Below are positions 1-14,900 of a stretch of DNA of 64,000 bases, piece after piece. The stretch is from Acanthosoma haemorrhoidale (Eukaryota; Arthropoda; Insecta; Hemiptera; Acanthosomatidae). The position numbers and the translations under genes were made by a program. Under the pieces are notes generated by a model. It was not told where the DNA came from, did not search any database, and was given only the letters and a program-made list of their open reading frames with translations. How positions within the stretch are numbered: the first letter of the stretch is position 1; every line of letters begins with the position of its first letter. The stretch covers positions 119,761,827 through 119,825,826 of the forward strand of contig OV884013.1 in assembly GCA_930367205.1 (NCBI GenBank). The letters run 5' to 3'.

Positions 1-104
1 GGCTACATTTTACAACAAATTCTAGTATACAAAATAGTGATCTGCATTGTACAAAAGTATAATGATGTACATTATACACTAATGGACTGAATTTATTAAA
101 AGTG

Positions 105-420
105 ATGGGGCTCGCCTTATTTATCATAAACTAATTTTACCGACAGTCTGTTGCCATCGATGCGGGAATGGTGGTGGGGTCATAGAGTTAAACACTGGGT
201 TTGTCAGGTGCTGCAACGAGTCAAAAAGCTTGATGTGTCTCCGGCGGATGAACTCATCCACCGACGGCACACCAAGCAACGGGTGCAGACGTTCTTTAAC
301 CTCTCAAGAGAGGTATGTCTGACCACTTTTCTCATGATCTAATTCTGGAATTGCTGGAGACTTTTAGCTGTATGGTCAGTAAAGTAGGTAAATAGCGGGG
401 CCAAGTTGTATTATTAAATT
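105..420 (-). mobile_element. Non-LTR retrotransposon fragment
   Basis: GATGGGGCTC near 107, then on the minus strand the decayed FIQRRHxxxF and LQRxxNPVFN region of the same RT C-terminus. Stops and indels throughout. Confidence 0.65.
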
Positions 421-1484
421 AAAACGTATAAGTGGCTTAGAGCTTACAAGAATGGATTTCTTTTTCGTATTTAAATTAAATTAAGTTTATTATGTTAGGC
501 TCATGAGCTGATTTGGTCCAAATCGTTTCGGATTTTTAGGGAAGCAGCTTCAAGGAGCCCAAAAGAATCGAAAGAAAATCAGTTCTCGAAACTTTTGTTT
601 GTTCTTGAACAGAAGCGCTTACTAATGATTAATATGTTTAAATATTGTCGACAATGCATCCCTAGTATATTATCCTGGAAAACGTTAGGTCACGAAATAG
701 TCTCTCTTCAATATCTATACTTTTATTATTGTAACAAGTTGTCCTGACAGAAGAAGTTTTTACGATTAATTAACGATCAATTTAATTTGATCCAATCAAA
801 GGGTCTTTGAATGTGGACAAAAATAGTAAGAAAATTGTAAGGTGTTCAATTGTAATTGACAATGCGCATGCCCTCTTAATCGCATTTTTCTTTTTTTAAA
901 TATCTCGCGCCAATCCGCGCATATTTCTTGAACTATTGAAAAACCGGAAACATGGAACGTATTGAATACAATATTTCTACTGTTGACTCTGGACGATTAA
1001 ATTATATTTTGCCACATCTCTGAATTACGTTCCGAATGACTGATAATATGTAATTAAGACTTGGAAGAAAGACGTTGTCCAGGCAAAGCTATGATCTGGA
1101 TGTTCTGTGATAGGGGATGCCACTCTACTCGTTACTAGCTGGAAGTTTGGTCCTGGGCAAACGATCTCTGCAGTTTTAGAAAAAAAAAATAAATGTATTA
1201 GTGATTGAGAAACAAAAACTTAAAATGTCCCCTTATCCTCTTCTTTTGATGTAACATTGATAGGGAATAGCTCTTTGGCTTCAAATCAAATCAGGCACTT
1301 ATAAAAACAAAAATCCGGGAACTAAAAGTACCCGGTTGTTAGAAAAATTAGCCTCAGAACACCAATGACACATTGGGTTGACTTGCCTGAAAACAGCTTG
1401 CTTGAATTGCTAACGGCTCAAAGACACCTAACGCTGTCTAGCTCAAATGTGGTAAATTAAGTCTCGATGCCTCCTGTAATGACT

Positions 1485-1715
1485 ATTTACCATGTGGTCC
1501 AACACAGTTCATTCCAGCAGCGGAGAAATTTTGAACTGTTCCACTGAACTTGAACAAAATATCCCCTCCTCCGTTCCCTCATCGATGGGAGCAGGCAGTC
1601 GAAGAACACTATAGGTTAGTCAGTGTAAATTAGCTAGCTGTAAGTTAGTTTTAGGTCCTTCTTCTCTCCGAAGGTGAGCCCCATCACCTCGACATGGTGC
1701 ATTGTAAAGATTCTT
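1485..1715 (+). mobile_element. Non-LTR retrotransposon 3' fragment
   Basis: TTCCAGCAGCGGAG, CCCTCATCGATGGGAGCAGG and GGTGAGCCCCATCACC match the 3' part of the family at 26619-27395. No open frame remains. Confidence 0.65.
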
Positions 1716-1779
1716 TTAACCATAATCCCATTTTTGTTAGTATTACAAGACCTACTTAAAATGTAGTATAAATAGCCTA

Positions 1780-2440
1780 CTTAACCAAAGAGAAAGTGAG
1801 AGCTGTCCGAACAACTAGGCCTGCTCAGACACCAGCAACAACGCATGGGACATTCCACTTATTGAGCTGGACTAAGAAAGACTCTAGTATGGATGCAACG
1901 ATTGCAACAATCCTCCAGAAACAATTCGTCTAGAAAAGGCATCTACCACCCACCTCTCCTAGAAACGGATCAGAACTACATATTTGTATCTTCGAAGCAG
2001 TTTAACTATGACACGGCAGGATACAAATGCCGAAAATAAAGCTAGTACAACTGGCCAATCTGGAAAATTCTTGTATCAAGTTGAGGTACTTTCCTGATAG
2101 ATGGTAGCAAGACATATTGTTCCCATTCCTCTGGCCAGAAGCGGAGATCAGCCTCCTACCACACTCGGGGAAGTTCTCCTGAATTACCTCAGAGTACAGA
2201 GTGTGAACATCATCCCTCAGGAGCAGACAGTATTATGGGCCTGCCTCAGCACAGAACTTTCCCGGAATTTCATTTAGGGTTTCGAGAGGGGACCTGAGCC
2301 AATTGTAATTTGGATTTCTCCACATTCAATTGAAGATTGTGGAGAGTAGCCCAGGCCGCAATTCTGTCTAGGTATTCCTGAATCAATAGGGAGGCGAATT
2401 GGAGTTCACTAAGACGAATCGATAGATAAATTAAGGTTTT
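1780..2440 (-). mobile_element. Old non-LTR retrotransposon remnant
   Basis: AATCAATAGGGAGG near 2385 with a GTGGAGAG...CCGCA block before it is repeated at 45265-45320, on the same strand as the RT-like frame at 44636-45014. No intact frame survives here. Confidence 0.45.
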
Positions 2441-2965
2441 GTCTACAAATAGGTGTTATGGCTAGATGTATGGAGGTTGTTGATGTAGAAACAGAAAAGT
2501 AATGACGTAATTGCTTTGAATTTTTAAGTTTTCCATCAAGTTTACCATCTTGGTACATTGTTCAAAATTATTAACAAATTTATTTTTCTTATATTTCAAT
2601 TTATTTTACCATTGCGACTATTATTCTTAATAAATTACTTAAGTATCATGCAATGTACCAGTTATGTTTGGTAAATTTTCTGGTTGTATGAAGATGACAA
2701 TTCATTGTCGAAAGTGCTCGGATAGAAAAAATAAATAAATAACTTCATGTGGGCTAAGAAAATTTTAAATGATTAGTGCTGGTTTAGCAAGGATACCATA
2801 TTGTGACGATAGATTTATTATTTAATTTACCCAAAAGTTGTTGTTTATCCTTAAAAAAAAAACAACTGACGGAAAAATAAAAATAATAATATGAAATAGT
2901 TTTGTGATATAATGAAATGGGTCCAGTTATAATGAATGTACTAATTATTATTATTTTTTTTAAAG

Positions 2966-5921
2966 GAACGTAACTATTCCGGAAGCAGCTACATAGCTGA
3001 GCCAGAGGTGTACATGCTTCATGTCGAGTCGAGCATCAAGTTCAGATACGCTCATACGAGGGTCACTTCCAGGGTGGCCAACCCTGCCAACACCTCCCAG
3101 GAGATCGTCTTTATGATGCTTCTACCCGAGACTGCTTTTATAACTTCTTTTGTCATGTAAGCAGCGTATTGTATCTAGTGCATTGATCCTTATAATAAGA
3201 AATATCCACGAATAAACAGATAATTAGGGTTATATTATAAGAATGTACTGTCTGGAATAATCATCTGTGCAGCTTGATATTAAGATAACTTGAGATGACC
3301 GACTAACTATTTAAAAATTTTGAATTTAAAATATTTTAAGTATAAGGCGATCTTTGGCCAGAGGGTGTAAGACATAAATATATTAGATTTATAGCTATGT
3401 GTTATAATAAATTATAATGTGCTTAGAAGTGGGAAGATTGAAAGGAAAGGCTCTACATTAAAACAATCACGGGTATCGTGATGTAAAATCAGTTTTTTAC
3501 TGAAATTTTAAATGTGCATTCCAAAACCACCCTGGATTATACTGATAATTAATTCTGTCAATTTTTAAAGATAATTAAAATTACAAATATAAAAATTAAG
3601 CGATTGTATCTTTGCCCTCCCTTTCTATTTGACTACTAAAACCAAAACATATACGGCATAATTAAATACAAATTTGACTAAAAGCATGATGCTAAGTTAC
3701 AGATAAATTATATTATTTTTACAATATTGCATATCAAACATAAATAACCCCAGCATAATTTTAACCAATACTATTGCAAGAGTAGATTTATTCAAAGTTA
3801 GCGCTGATTAACATAAATTAGAGGAATAGATGAGTTGGATATATAAATTACCTATTTTTAAAGCTTAAAACATTTTTAAGAAAATATTTATCACAATACT
3901 TCTGATCTTTTCAATTAATGACGCTTCTTGGAAATTCACTTGATTAAACTGTATAAGTCACTTTTCCTTTCAACCCTTTGATAAAACTCTTTTAATTTAT
4001 AAATAATATTTATTCAGGGACGGATGTAATGCATTTATTTTGAAAATAATTCCTCAAAGCTTTTACTTTTATTTTCAATATATGGAACCATAGAACTCAA
4101 TACAGAAAATCAAGTTTAAATCACTAAGACATATCACCTAGTATAAACTTATAATATATAGGTATTTATTAAAATATCAAACACCAAGGTATGTTTGTAA
4201 TTACTTGAAACATTTTTACTTAGTTGATACAAATTTAAGTAGAACTAAAACTTTTATAATAAAATCATTTATCTGAAATTGTAATGAAAATGTTTACATA
4301 AAATTTGTTACGTACTTAACGTTTTTTTACACCATCATTCTGTAGTATATATGATAATTTATTGACATTTTTTTTTCCTTTTCTTAGGGAAGTGGAAGGG
4401 AAACAGTATCGAGCATACGTGCGTGAGAAAGAAGCAGCGAAGAAGGAATATGACGAAGCAGTTTCTTCAGGTTTGGCAGCAGCTCACGTCCAAGCTAGGT
4501 AAGTCTACATTCTGCAAATCCGATGCCTTCATGATGTAGGGAGTATGACTTCTGACAAAATTTACTCAGTGTTGGATAAGGGAGGTAACTTATAGGACAT
4601 GCCTGGCGGTGTTGAATACAGATGTTACGAGCTCTTTGTAATTGGCGAAAATTAGTTTTTCAAAAAAAAAAAAGCTTGATAACTCTCCCAAAATATTTTT
4701 TATTATTGATACTACATCAACAGTTGACATTTCGCCTATTCAGGCTTCAATCCAGGCAAAAACATAAATTTATATACATAGAAAATAATTATATACTGAA
4801 CACTCAACATAATAAATAATAAGTTTGGAAACAATCCAAAGAATAAAACAACACACCTGTGAATGATATTTTCTTTAAATGTACATAGTTGTAGAAGGAA
4901 TTGGTAATCTTCCTGGAAAAACAAAATACAATTTCTAAAATGTAATACATTGAAATGTTACCCTGTCAATACAAAACAATTTATGATACAAAACTATGAA
5001 AAACTTATTCAAATGATTTAGAATGGAAAACATTTTTTGTATACTTCATAAGAAAAACAACTTTAATTTGTTGGAGGAGGTTATATAAACATGGGCTGAA
5101 ATACTATCCACTAGCCCCCAAAAATTAGACAACAAAGTACACTTATCACAAATATCATAATTAGAAAAAATCAGAAATCACTAAAAAAATGTCTACAAAT
5201 ATATTTTATAAAAAAAATATACATATTAAAAAAAGTAGGTTATAGTGACTATACTATATTTGCTTGTTTGACTGCTTGTCTTCAGCATATGATAGCTGTT
5301 TTTCTAAATATTACTACTACTAAAAATATGTGGTGGGCAGCCAACCATCTTCCTGGCATCCTCTAACCATCTTACACTAGGACCTGATAGTAGTAATAAT
5401 AGTTTCTTCTTATGTTAACCATAAATAAATTTTGATGAAATTCTATCATCTTTCTTTCAACAACCAAAGCGGATATCTGAACCAATAATCCACACATATC
5501 TAAATTCATGGCTAACTATAAACACACTGAAGATAGTAGCGACTTATAAAGTTTATAACTTATAAACAAGCTAAAATGTTGTATATTTTTTATAAGAATT
5601 TTGGTGGGGATATATTCGGGTGAATATGGTAAGGGCTTACAATGCCCCTGTTCATACCACCAAGCAGTGTAATCTAATTATAAAGTATAGTTTTAAATTA
5701 GCAGGTATTATTTTATTGCATGTATCTCTTACATTGTTGCATTAAGTATAAAGCTGCAACTAATTTGCTGATATTTTTTTAGTGCTAGGAACTCTAACAG
5801 ATTCATGATCTCCGTGAACGTGGAGAGGAGCTCTAAGGCTCTCTTTGTCCTCACCTATGAAGAACTACTCACTAGAACTCTCGGGCTGTACCATCACGTC
5901 ATTAACCTCAACCCTGGCCAG
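2966..5921 (+). CDS. Exons 1-3 of the ITIH-like gene: VIT domain
   Basis: Exons 2966-3156, 4388-4498 and 5783-5921 encode the VIT (vault protein / inter-alpha-trypsin) fold. Typical strings are the start EPEVYMLHVESSIKFRYAHT, the middle FVMEVEGKQYRAYVREKE, then KKEYDEAVSSGLAAAHVQA and the strand RFMISVNVERSSKALFVLTY. These match the family pattern of a Met-x-Ile/Val-x-Gly turn followed by Lys-rich, Tyr-Asp-x-Ala-Val and a Gly-rich loop. Exon 1 begins in phase 0 after an acceptor TTTAAAG, so the upstream exon must end on a whole codon. Exons 4 and 5 (6773-6884, 8360-8511) carry the VIT-to-vWA connection. Confidence 0.92.
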
Positions 5922-8900
5922 GTTAGTAACTAGGGCTAAACACTATTACCTACTCGAGACTAACAGGGGAGGATTATCATATACAAGGTAACAGCTATGG
6001 TGGGATCTCTTGAGTATATTCCACGATCGAAGTTATCTTTCTGATACTTGGAGAAATTGCCACCCCATATGGCTCCGATTATCAGAAACAGATCATTAGT
6101 ATCTGAGAGTACAGGAGTAATTGTATGTATTTCTTGAAATTATCATTGCAACTTAGTATTAAATTATGTCGAGACGACCTATTATTTCAGTAGGTTAAAT
6201 TTATAACATTTTATTAATAAAAAGATATTTGCCCCATATTGGTTATAGAGAGTCATGAGCTGTAAAAACCTAAGTTTATGGAATATAAAATATGCCTTAA
6301 TCATAATTGGTGAACAATTTTACATTGAAACAGCTACACTCATTTTTTTTTTTTACTTCTGTCTGAATCTAAAGCTATATAGTTTGTATAGACAGTTTGT
6401 GAACATTGTAATCCAGAACCTATATTACGATCTTCTGATAAATGTTAATTATTAAGATTAGATTAGTTTTACATAATTTCTATTGAACTAATAAATGTTA
6501 AACTATCGAATAACTTAAAACAGCTTTACTAAACTGTAATTTAAAATATAAATGGAGGCCAGAGTAACTGATTGTTAGCTATTCACATCTAAGAGAACTA
6601 TGTGATTCTCGCCAGCGAGATCTAGAATACATTTCGTAGTAACCGCATGGAATAAATTAAACATCCTTAGCTGTCTCGGACTGGGTTGTACACTGTACCT
6701 ATATAAATGTAATCATAGATTTCTTTTGGTTTGTAATAAATGCATATAATCGTAACATGATTTCAAATATAGGTTGTACGAGACTTACTTGTGGACGTAT
6801 TTATAGCTGAACCGACCAATATAATAGAGCTTCATGTTCCAAAAATCAGACCGTCGAATGAAGTTAACAATGAGCCCGAAGAAGGTACACATACTATTCT
6901 TTTTACTTGTATTATAAATAGTTCTGTTATATTATTACTATTTCATTATATTTATTACTGACTACAGTAATACAAATGGATGCAATTAAATTAGAGCTAA
7001 GAAAACAATTATAATTACTAGTGCAGAGATCCTCAAATTGAAAACCTCAGAGTAGGTTATAAGTATTTGAACATCACCATTTTGGAATAATGTCCAAGCA
7101 ATTCATTTTTGTATATTTTTTTTACTTATGAATAATAGTTTAAAAATCAAAAAATTTCTTTCATAATTCTAATGCTTTTGATTGTACAAAAAAAAAAAAA
7201 AATCTTTGAAATTGAGAACACAAGATTTATCTTTTGAAAGAGGTTGCAATCAAATTTGATTCTGAGTTCAAAGTTTTTATATTTGAAGAATAGTAAATAT
7301 AAATGGAATAAGAAGTATAAATGGAAAAATAGTAAATACAATAATATACATGATTAAATAATGTAATTAAATTTGGTCAGTTTTGAGACTAAGTGACTTA
7401 ATTACTATTTCTTAAGGCATCAAGTGTAAAATAATTTTGTTATCTATGAACGTGTTTACATGTTTTAAACCAGGAGTTTGCCGTAATATATCACATATTT
7501 CTACATCAAATTAATAAAAAGTAATAAAATTATTCACATAAGTTAATCTGTTACTTATAGCCGAGGAAGACAAATTTATCCTGATAATCTTCAATAACGA
7601 CCAATCCTTTATTTTTTTCCCCTTCTGCTTTATTACTAGCTAACACTTACAAATTAGTGTAATAAAACAATAATAATATATAAATATATATGAAAATTAA
7701 TTTTTAAAACTGTAAAGCGTTTTTTCAATCTTTAATTTGTATGAAATTTAAACAATAGCTGGGCCTAAAATCCATCATGTATTTTATTGTATCCAAATCT
7801 TTATCGCCTACTCACTATTGCATATATAAGTATTTATTGTTAACGGAGTGTAAAGATATTGAAATAATCTATGAGCATTTAAAAAAAAGTAAACTTGGTT
7901 ATAAACCATTAATTACACCTAGAGTAAATATATTACTCTAGTAATTAATTACATCTCACACTTGCCTTCAGTCCCATCTTTAATATCTACACTCTTCCAG
8001 TACCTTCTTTACTCTCAATGAGAGCTGTTTATTTTATCTTATTGTAGTATTTTATTTTACCCAAATATCATTATTATCCTCCTAAACTAAATGTATGTTT
8101 TTTTTATTTTAATTAAGGATACCAAGATAGAGAATATTATTCTTCAAAACAAAAAAAAAATATATAACCTCAATTAATAATAAATGTAAAGTAACATTAA
8201 GTTAGCTAGCTAGACGATTTCAAAATTCCACTTCTGATATTTGAAGGGGACTATGTCCCAGAATACAGATATCTTTCATTCATTCATATATTTTAAAATA
8301 ATTATTTTTTTAAATGTTATATTATGTACAATATACTAATCTATAATATTCCTTAACAGAAAACCGAATCGTTGAGATAAGAAGACCTAGCCCGCAGAAG
8401 GCCCACATCAGATACAAACCAAGCACCGAAGAACAGGCCAAGAATATTGGTGGCCAATTGATTGTCAAATATGATGTGCAAAGATCGTCAGAACAAGGAG
8501 GCCAAATATTAGTAAGTTAGACTTTGCTTCGTAAGTATAATTCATAAAATATCAAATCAAAATATCTTATATTCTTTTAGTAATTCTTCAAGATCAATAA
8601 ATTAGTAATGCGAAGAGTTGACTTTTTATTTATTTCATTGAAGCACTACAAATCCGGCCTTAAGCATTGAAAATATTTGTTCTATAAATTTGTTTTTATT
8701 AGTCCATTGTTTCATTCTTGTATATTCACAAAAGCATTTTTTAAAACAATGCAATAATTTGATCTTATTCTTCACAGTACAGACCGTAATCAACAACTTG
8801 TAAGTATTATAAAATCGAGGATATTTTCAGTCAAAACTCAATAAATACAAGTTGACCACATTTTCTGTTGGCATTATCTATATGTGAAGTGAAATTCCTC

Positions 8901-11900
8901 ATCTTAAAAAAAACAAAAACAGACAAATCAAATAAATATAAATTGCCCTCCCTTCAACTTCGACTCAAGTTTTAGCCAAATATTGAATACAATAAGTTAT
9001 AATAATGCCTGTAGAAAAAGTTAAGCTCTATGTTCAAATGAAAGAATAGAAGCCTTGTATAACTGGAGGAACATAACGGTCAATTAAAAACACTTAATTA
9101 AATAGTTATAATGTTTTTAATTGATTGAAATTATCAACAATGATAAATGAAAGTATTTTACATTATTTTTAGGTAAATGATGGATATTTTGTCCATTTCT
9201 TTTCGCCGGAAGGACTGCCACCTTTAAGAAAGTTAGCTGTATTTGTTTTGGATTTATCTGGTTCAATGGAGGGCCGCAAAGTTGAACAATTGAAGACAGC
9301 GATGGGAACCATCCTTGATGATCTTGGACCACGGGATCATTTCAATATCATCGATTTCTCTTATTCAGTGACGGTAATAATACACTAAAAATATTAATTG
9401 ACATTCTTTAGATTGGACTTATGGGTCCAACTAATGTGTTAACCGAAGGATCAATAGAATTGAAACTTTCATTGGACTTTTTTTTTATTTTTTATACAAC
9501 CGCTAGGCTCATTGATGCCTGCATATATACGATCATTTTCTTGATTTTGGTTTTATATTCCATTACAGTGCTTGGAAAGAAATTTATAATTAAAAATATT
9601 ACTGCCGGATTGTGGAATGGTATAATTATAGAACAGCTTTAATCTTGTTTATGTGTATAAATAGAAAATAAATAATTAAATAAGCAAGCATTTTAGAATA
9701 CTAGTATGTAATACCAAAAATACATAACTCACTCCAATAAGTAACTAAACAATAATAAATTTTCAAAGACTGAAGCTATGACACTTATTATTAAAAAAAA
9801 AATTATTCACATGATTCAAAAATTTAATTAAAAAAATGGCACTGTAGCATAGTTCTGCTGTAGACGTTGAGCTACACACATAAATAAATGTTCGTTTTTT
9901 TTAATATTAGTAAGTTTTGAAATTTTCGCTACAACTTATAATACGAGGTGTTATAGGGATAGTTATGAGCGTTATATTTCATGATTTTGACATCATTCTT
10001 CTTTCCAATGGTACGTATGTCATTAATGAAACTATTTTAGATATTGTGCTTTAAGTATTTAAAATTTGTCTACTTTTCAAAACATTTCAAACTCTTTACA
10101 TAATTTACATTACCCTGGGAAAGGTTTATTATTAAGGATAAACATTTGCACAATTATTGTTTTCAGGTACACAACTTGGACTCTGCGACAGGAAGCGTAG
10201 TCCTACCCCCTGATACATCGATTGGAAAGAGAACAGAGATCCCGCCTCCGTACCCAACTAGCAAGGAGTACATCGGGAAAGCCAAACAGGTCATAAGCAA
10301 GATGTCTTCAGGCGGCGGTAAGCAGGGCGCAGCATATGTTTAACATTAGTCCTAACTCATGTAAGAGACTTATTGAGATAGTCGTAGGCATGTTCACCAT
10401 AAGTCTTCTCCTATCTTGTTCGAGAGTTTTAATAGTTTTATCATTGACAGGTACTAATATTTATGATGCCTTGAAGAACGCGCTTGTTGTCGCTCAGTCC
10501 GGAGTGGGCAGGATAAAGAAAGAAGAAAGCAACACTGATACAGATACTTTGGAGCCAATTGTCATCTTCCTCACTGATGGAGATCCCACCGTAGGGATCA
10601 CGAAGCACAACAAAATACTCACCATGGTCAAGGAATATAACAATCCAAGGTCATTAAATAACTTACAATACAATCTTCAATTGAATTAATCAAGGCAATG
10701 CGTTACAGAATTAATAGTAGTTAGATAGATGAATAATTTTATTTACAAAATAATGTCTTGAGAAACAAAGTTAGAACCAACAAAACACAATGACTATAGA
10801 CTGGAATGTCTGATTATTTTAACGATAATATAATAGTTTGATATATCTTCCATCTTCCATTTAAACAAAAGAAAAAAAGAAAAAATAATGATGACATTAT
10901 AATAAACAGAAAATACAAAAAAAATCCTGATTCTTATTTGTTTAAAAAAAAAATATATATATCTCACAAAACAAAATATTAGGGGGACCAGAAATGTCGT
11001 TTTTTTTTACATTGAATTCAAAAAGATAAATTTTTAACAAGTTTTTGTTTTTGATCAATGATGTAATCACCCTCGTTATCAGCAACCTTTTGCCGTCTAG
11101 TGTGCAAATTTTTAATGCCTGATCGATCAAAATCAATTGGTTTTTGAGCAAAATATCTGCAGATGGTATTTTGGACATCAACCCAAATTTTGAAATTTTT
11201 TGCCACTTAGAAAATGTAGCGATCGGAATAAATGGAAATCCGATTTTGGGCGAGTATGGTGGTTGAGGCAATACCTCCCACCACAATTCATAAATTTTTT
11301 CCAGGGTTCTTGCAGAAAAAATAGGCGCAGTGGGGTCTTGCATTATTGTGTTGCAGAATATCGCCTTTTTTTATTGACAATCGCTGGGCAATTTTCAATT
11401 AAAGATTGATTTACTCGATCTAATTGTTCACTGTAAAGATCTGCATTCACAGTTTTTCCAGGTATCAGCGATGAACGACCCCGCAAATACTCCACCAAAC
11501 ACACAAAAGCACCTTTTTGGAGTGTAAACCTGGCTTAGCTGTACTTCGTGCCGATTCATGCGGAGAGAGATTTTCGGATTATCATAGAGGACCCATTTTT
11601 CATCTCCAGCCTCACCCGCCATACTCGCCCGATATTGCGGCATTGGATATCCATTAATTCTGATCGCTAAAAATTTGAAAATTTGGATGATGTCAAAATG
11701 CCATCTCCAGATATTTTGCTCAAAAACCAATTGATTTTGATCGGTCAGGCATTGAAAATTTGCACACTAGATGGCAAAAGGTTTCTGATAATGAGGGTGA
11801 TTATAGCATTGATTAAAAACAGAAACTTGTTAAAAAATTATCTGTTTGAATTTAGTGTAAAAAAAAAAACGACATTACTTTCCAGTCCCCCTATTATATA

Positions 11901-14900
11901 ATAAAACTTTAAAACATGAAAACTCAGCTGTCATAATTGCAATGATCCTATGCCCATAATGATTCTTCAAGAATCTCTGTATAATTAGTAAATAAATACA
12001 GACACACATTATATTGAATGCCATTAATTTTTCTATTACATATATTAATGTAATAGTAAAAGCATATAGAAATACGGGTAGTTGCAGCTTATTGTTATTT
12101 TTTTTTTATAAAACAATTAAGGCAATAAATGTACATTCACCCAAAAACATTTAAATTTTTCAAAATATATACAAACATATTAATAATTATTAGTTGTGTT
12201 CTGTAGTCCTTATGGTTTAGTAATTGATAGTCAAAGAAAAAATATAGCGTCAAAGTCGAGATTCGAACCCCAGAGTTCATGAATTCTCGCTATCTGATCT
12301 TCCATCTGATTATCAGGGATCAAAGGGCTTCCTGGAGATCAGGAGTTCTTGAGTTTAAATATTGGTCCTGACAATATTTTTTTTGTTAAACTGATAATCA
12401 TACAAACATCCTTTCAGACATGTGTTATTAAATTCTAAATTGTTTGCATTATCAAATTGAATTCTCATATTAAATAACCACTTATAAGTATTTATATTTC
12501 AAATATAAATAAAAATATTAAAGATTATATTTATTTATTATGTTACATAATTAATAAATTACTATGATTACAGGTGTTCAATATTTTCACTTGGCTTTGG
12601 TAATGGTGCCGACATGAGATTTCTGAGGAAACTTTCCCTTAGTAATGCGGGCTTTGCACGAAGCATTTACGAAGCATCTGATGCCGCACTTCAACTTAGC
12701 AATTTTTACAAAGAAGTTGCGTCTCCACTATTGTCCAATGTTTCTTTCACCTATCTTCCAGGACAGGTAACCACTTTCTTTCTATGTGTGCGAGGGAGGT
12801 CTCTTGAGTGTATTTATTTGTGAATGAATGATTGAAGTTGGAACTGTGAACACGGCTTTTCACTTTCGTTTATAATGATAGTAATACAATAAGGTATATA
12901 TTAATTATTTTTTTGTGCTTTTCAGTAAATAATAACTATGTTTTATTGTGTAGGTATTGCCAGGTTCCTTAACCAAAGATAATTTTCCGTCATTATTTCT
13001 TGGTTCAGAGCTCGTTGTTGCCGGCCGATTGACTGATTCTAGTCAAGTCAAAACAACAGTCGAAGGAACTTCAGTAAATGGAACTACCATGTTCCAAGCA
13101 GAGGTAATGATTAATTTAAAATATGCAATCACTTTCAAGTTTCCCAAATTTCAAATAAATAATTATCCCGGCTCAATTCTACTAATTCCTCTTAGGCAGT
13201 TTTTCACGTAGCACTAGACTATCTCATTCATATTACAATGATATCTCGTCTTTGCTGAAATTTGACTTGCTTATTTATAAGGAGTAAAAGGGCATAAAGT
13301 AAAAGGGGATATAAAAAATTCATAAAGTTTATTTAATTATGTTTCATTTAATATGATATCAAGTTCCATATGGTTTCAGGGCATAATTGTTTCTACTTCA
13401 AATATTTCATATTAACATAAATGACTTTAGGAATACATATATAATTTAAATATTAGTTACCTAAAATAATCAATAACTCCCCTATTGCAGGGTAGCTCAG
13501 TTGGTAGTGCTCCCGACCAGATATTGAGGAGGTCCCATGTTCGAATTGTGATCTTGCCAATCATTTTTTCTTTGGCTGTTAATTATTAATAGTCGGAACA
13601 GAAAGGATCTATTATATTAAGATCCTATAAATTATTGACGTTCAAGTCATTTCTTATTTGTCATAGGCGATGAGGGACATCCCTGATGATATTTCAACTA
13701 TTGAATACACCGAAACAAATAAAACAAGCAGTGAACTCGAAGAAGAGCTTAAAGGCGATGGGAAAAAGAAAAAGAAGAAGAAGATTTTAATGACCAGCCT
13801 TGAGAGAGTATGGGCTTATCTGAGCATACAGCAGTACGCCGACAAGTTGGAAGCGGTCGAAGGAAACCAAGAAGCTGAAAAGGAAATTCGCAAACAAGCC
13901 GTTAACTTAGCTTTAAAGGTAAATATAAATATTATGATAATTTTTCTGACAGATGAAATATATTAACTTGAAAAAAAAAATTGGCTTAAAATCCTTTACC
14001 GTTTTTATCTATTCTACATCATTTCAAACAAAGTATTTATCTTTCAGTAACACTTAAAATCATGTTTTTTCCCCATAACAAGAAAGAATGAGCATTTATT
14101 CAAAACATTGCAGAATAAAGAAGGATTTTAAGCAAAAAATCTTTTCTATTTTTAAACAAAAAGTTTTAAGCCATCCTAACAAATGATGAAATGCATCAAT
14201 GATAATGATTGATTTACTTTTTTTTTCAGTACAAATTTGTAACTCCTTTTACATCACTTGTTGTCGTAAAACCAAATAAAACCGAGGAATTAAATAATGA
14301 TAAAATGAAACCTGGTAAGTTAATATTTTTCTTTCATTATATTTACTTACAAGATTAGTTAACATTTATTTTCATTTTTTTAATGTTAAAGTGTTTAAAA
14401 TATTTCATTCACTTTTACTTGTTTGTATATTTCTTTTTTAATTTTTCAACCCAGTCTACCCCATTTTCAGGGTTTGATTTTTTTTTTTTCAAAACCAGAA
14501 AGTTTTCACCCTTGTCTCTGTCTTGTACCCTATCAATTGAAAATTACAAAGTCTTAATTAATAATATGTGTTGAGAGTTGTAATAATAATGTGAGAATCA
14601 TGTATCCAAATGAATACCAAGCTTGAACGTGTTAACACTTATTAACTACTTACTAGCTATTTAGCTACTAGTTATTATTTTGATATGGAACAGCTTTACC
14701 TGAGACAAGAGGGGGGGGGGAGTGTCCATTCAAAGAAGAAAAAATGGCAAAATTAAACTTTATAATAGCAATAATTATTGGATAACTAACATCAAAAGAA
14801 AACATTACTGGCAAGATCAGGACCTAGTCAATATGCAGTTGTGGGCTTAATCAAATGGAAGTCCTGCTCTCTTGGTAGTAATGTTTTCTTTGGGTGTCAA

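Larger units (their letters stand above)
1..2965. other. Sequence upstream of the first ITIH exon found
   Basis: Apart from three LINE remnants (listed separately) I find no exon. No signal-peptide-like stretch ending in a phase-0 donor was seen, so the start of the ITIH-like gene is probably outside the window. Confidence 0.5.

Noticed and set aside
9421..9642. 73-residue ORF after ITIH exon 6
   Set aside because: It lies wholly within an intron, is hydrophobic because of T-rich sequence and lacks a splice or family signal.
13488..13610. tRNA gene
   Set aside because: Pol III boxes are present but the stems do not pair into a cloverleaf, and the tail is shared with other copies; a tRNA-derived SINE fits better.
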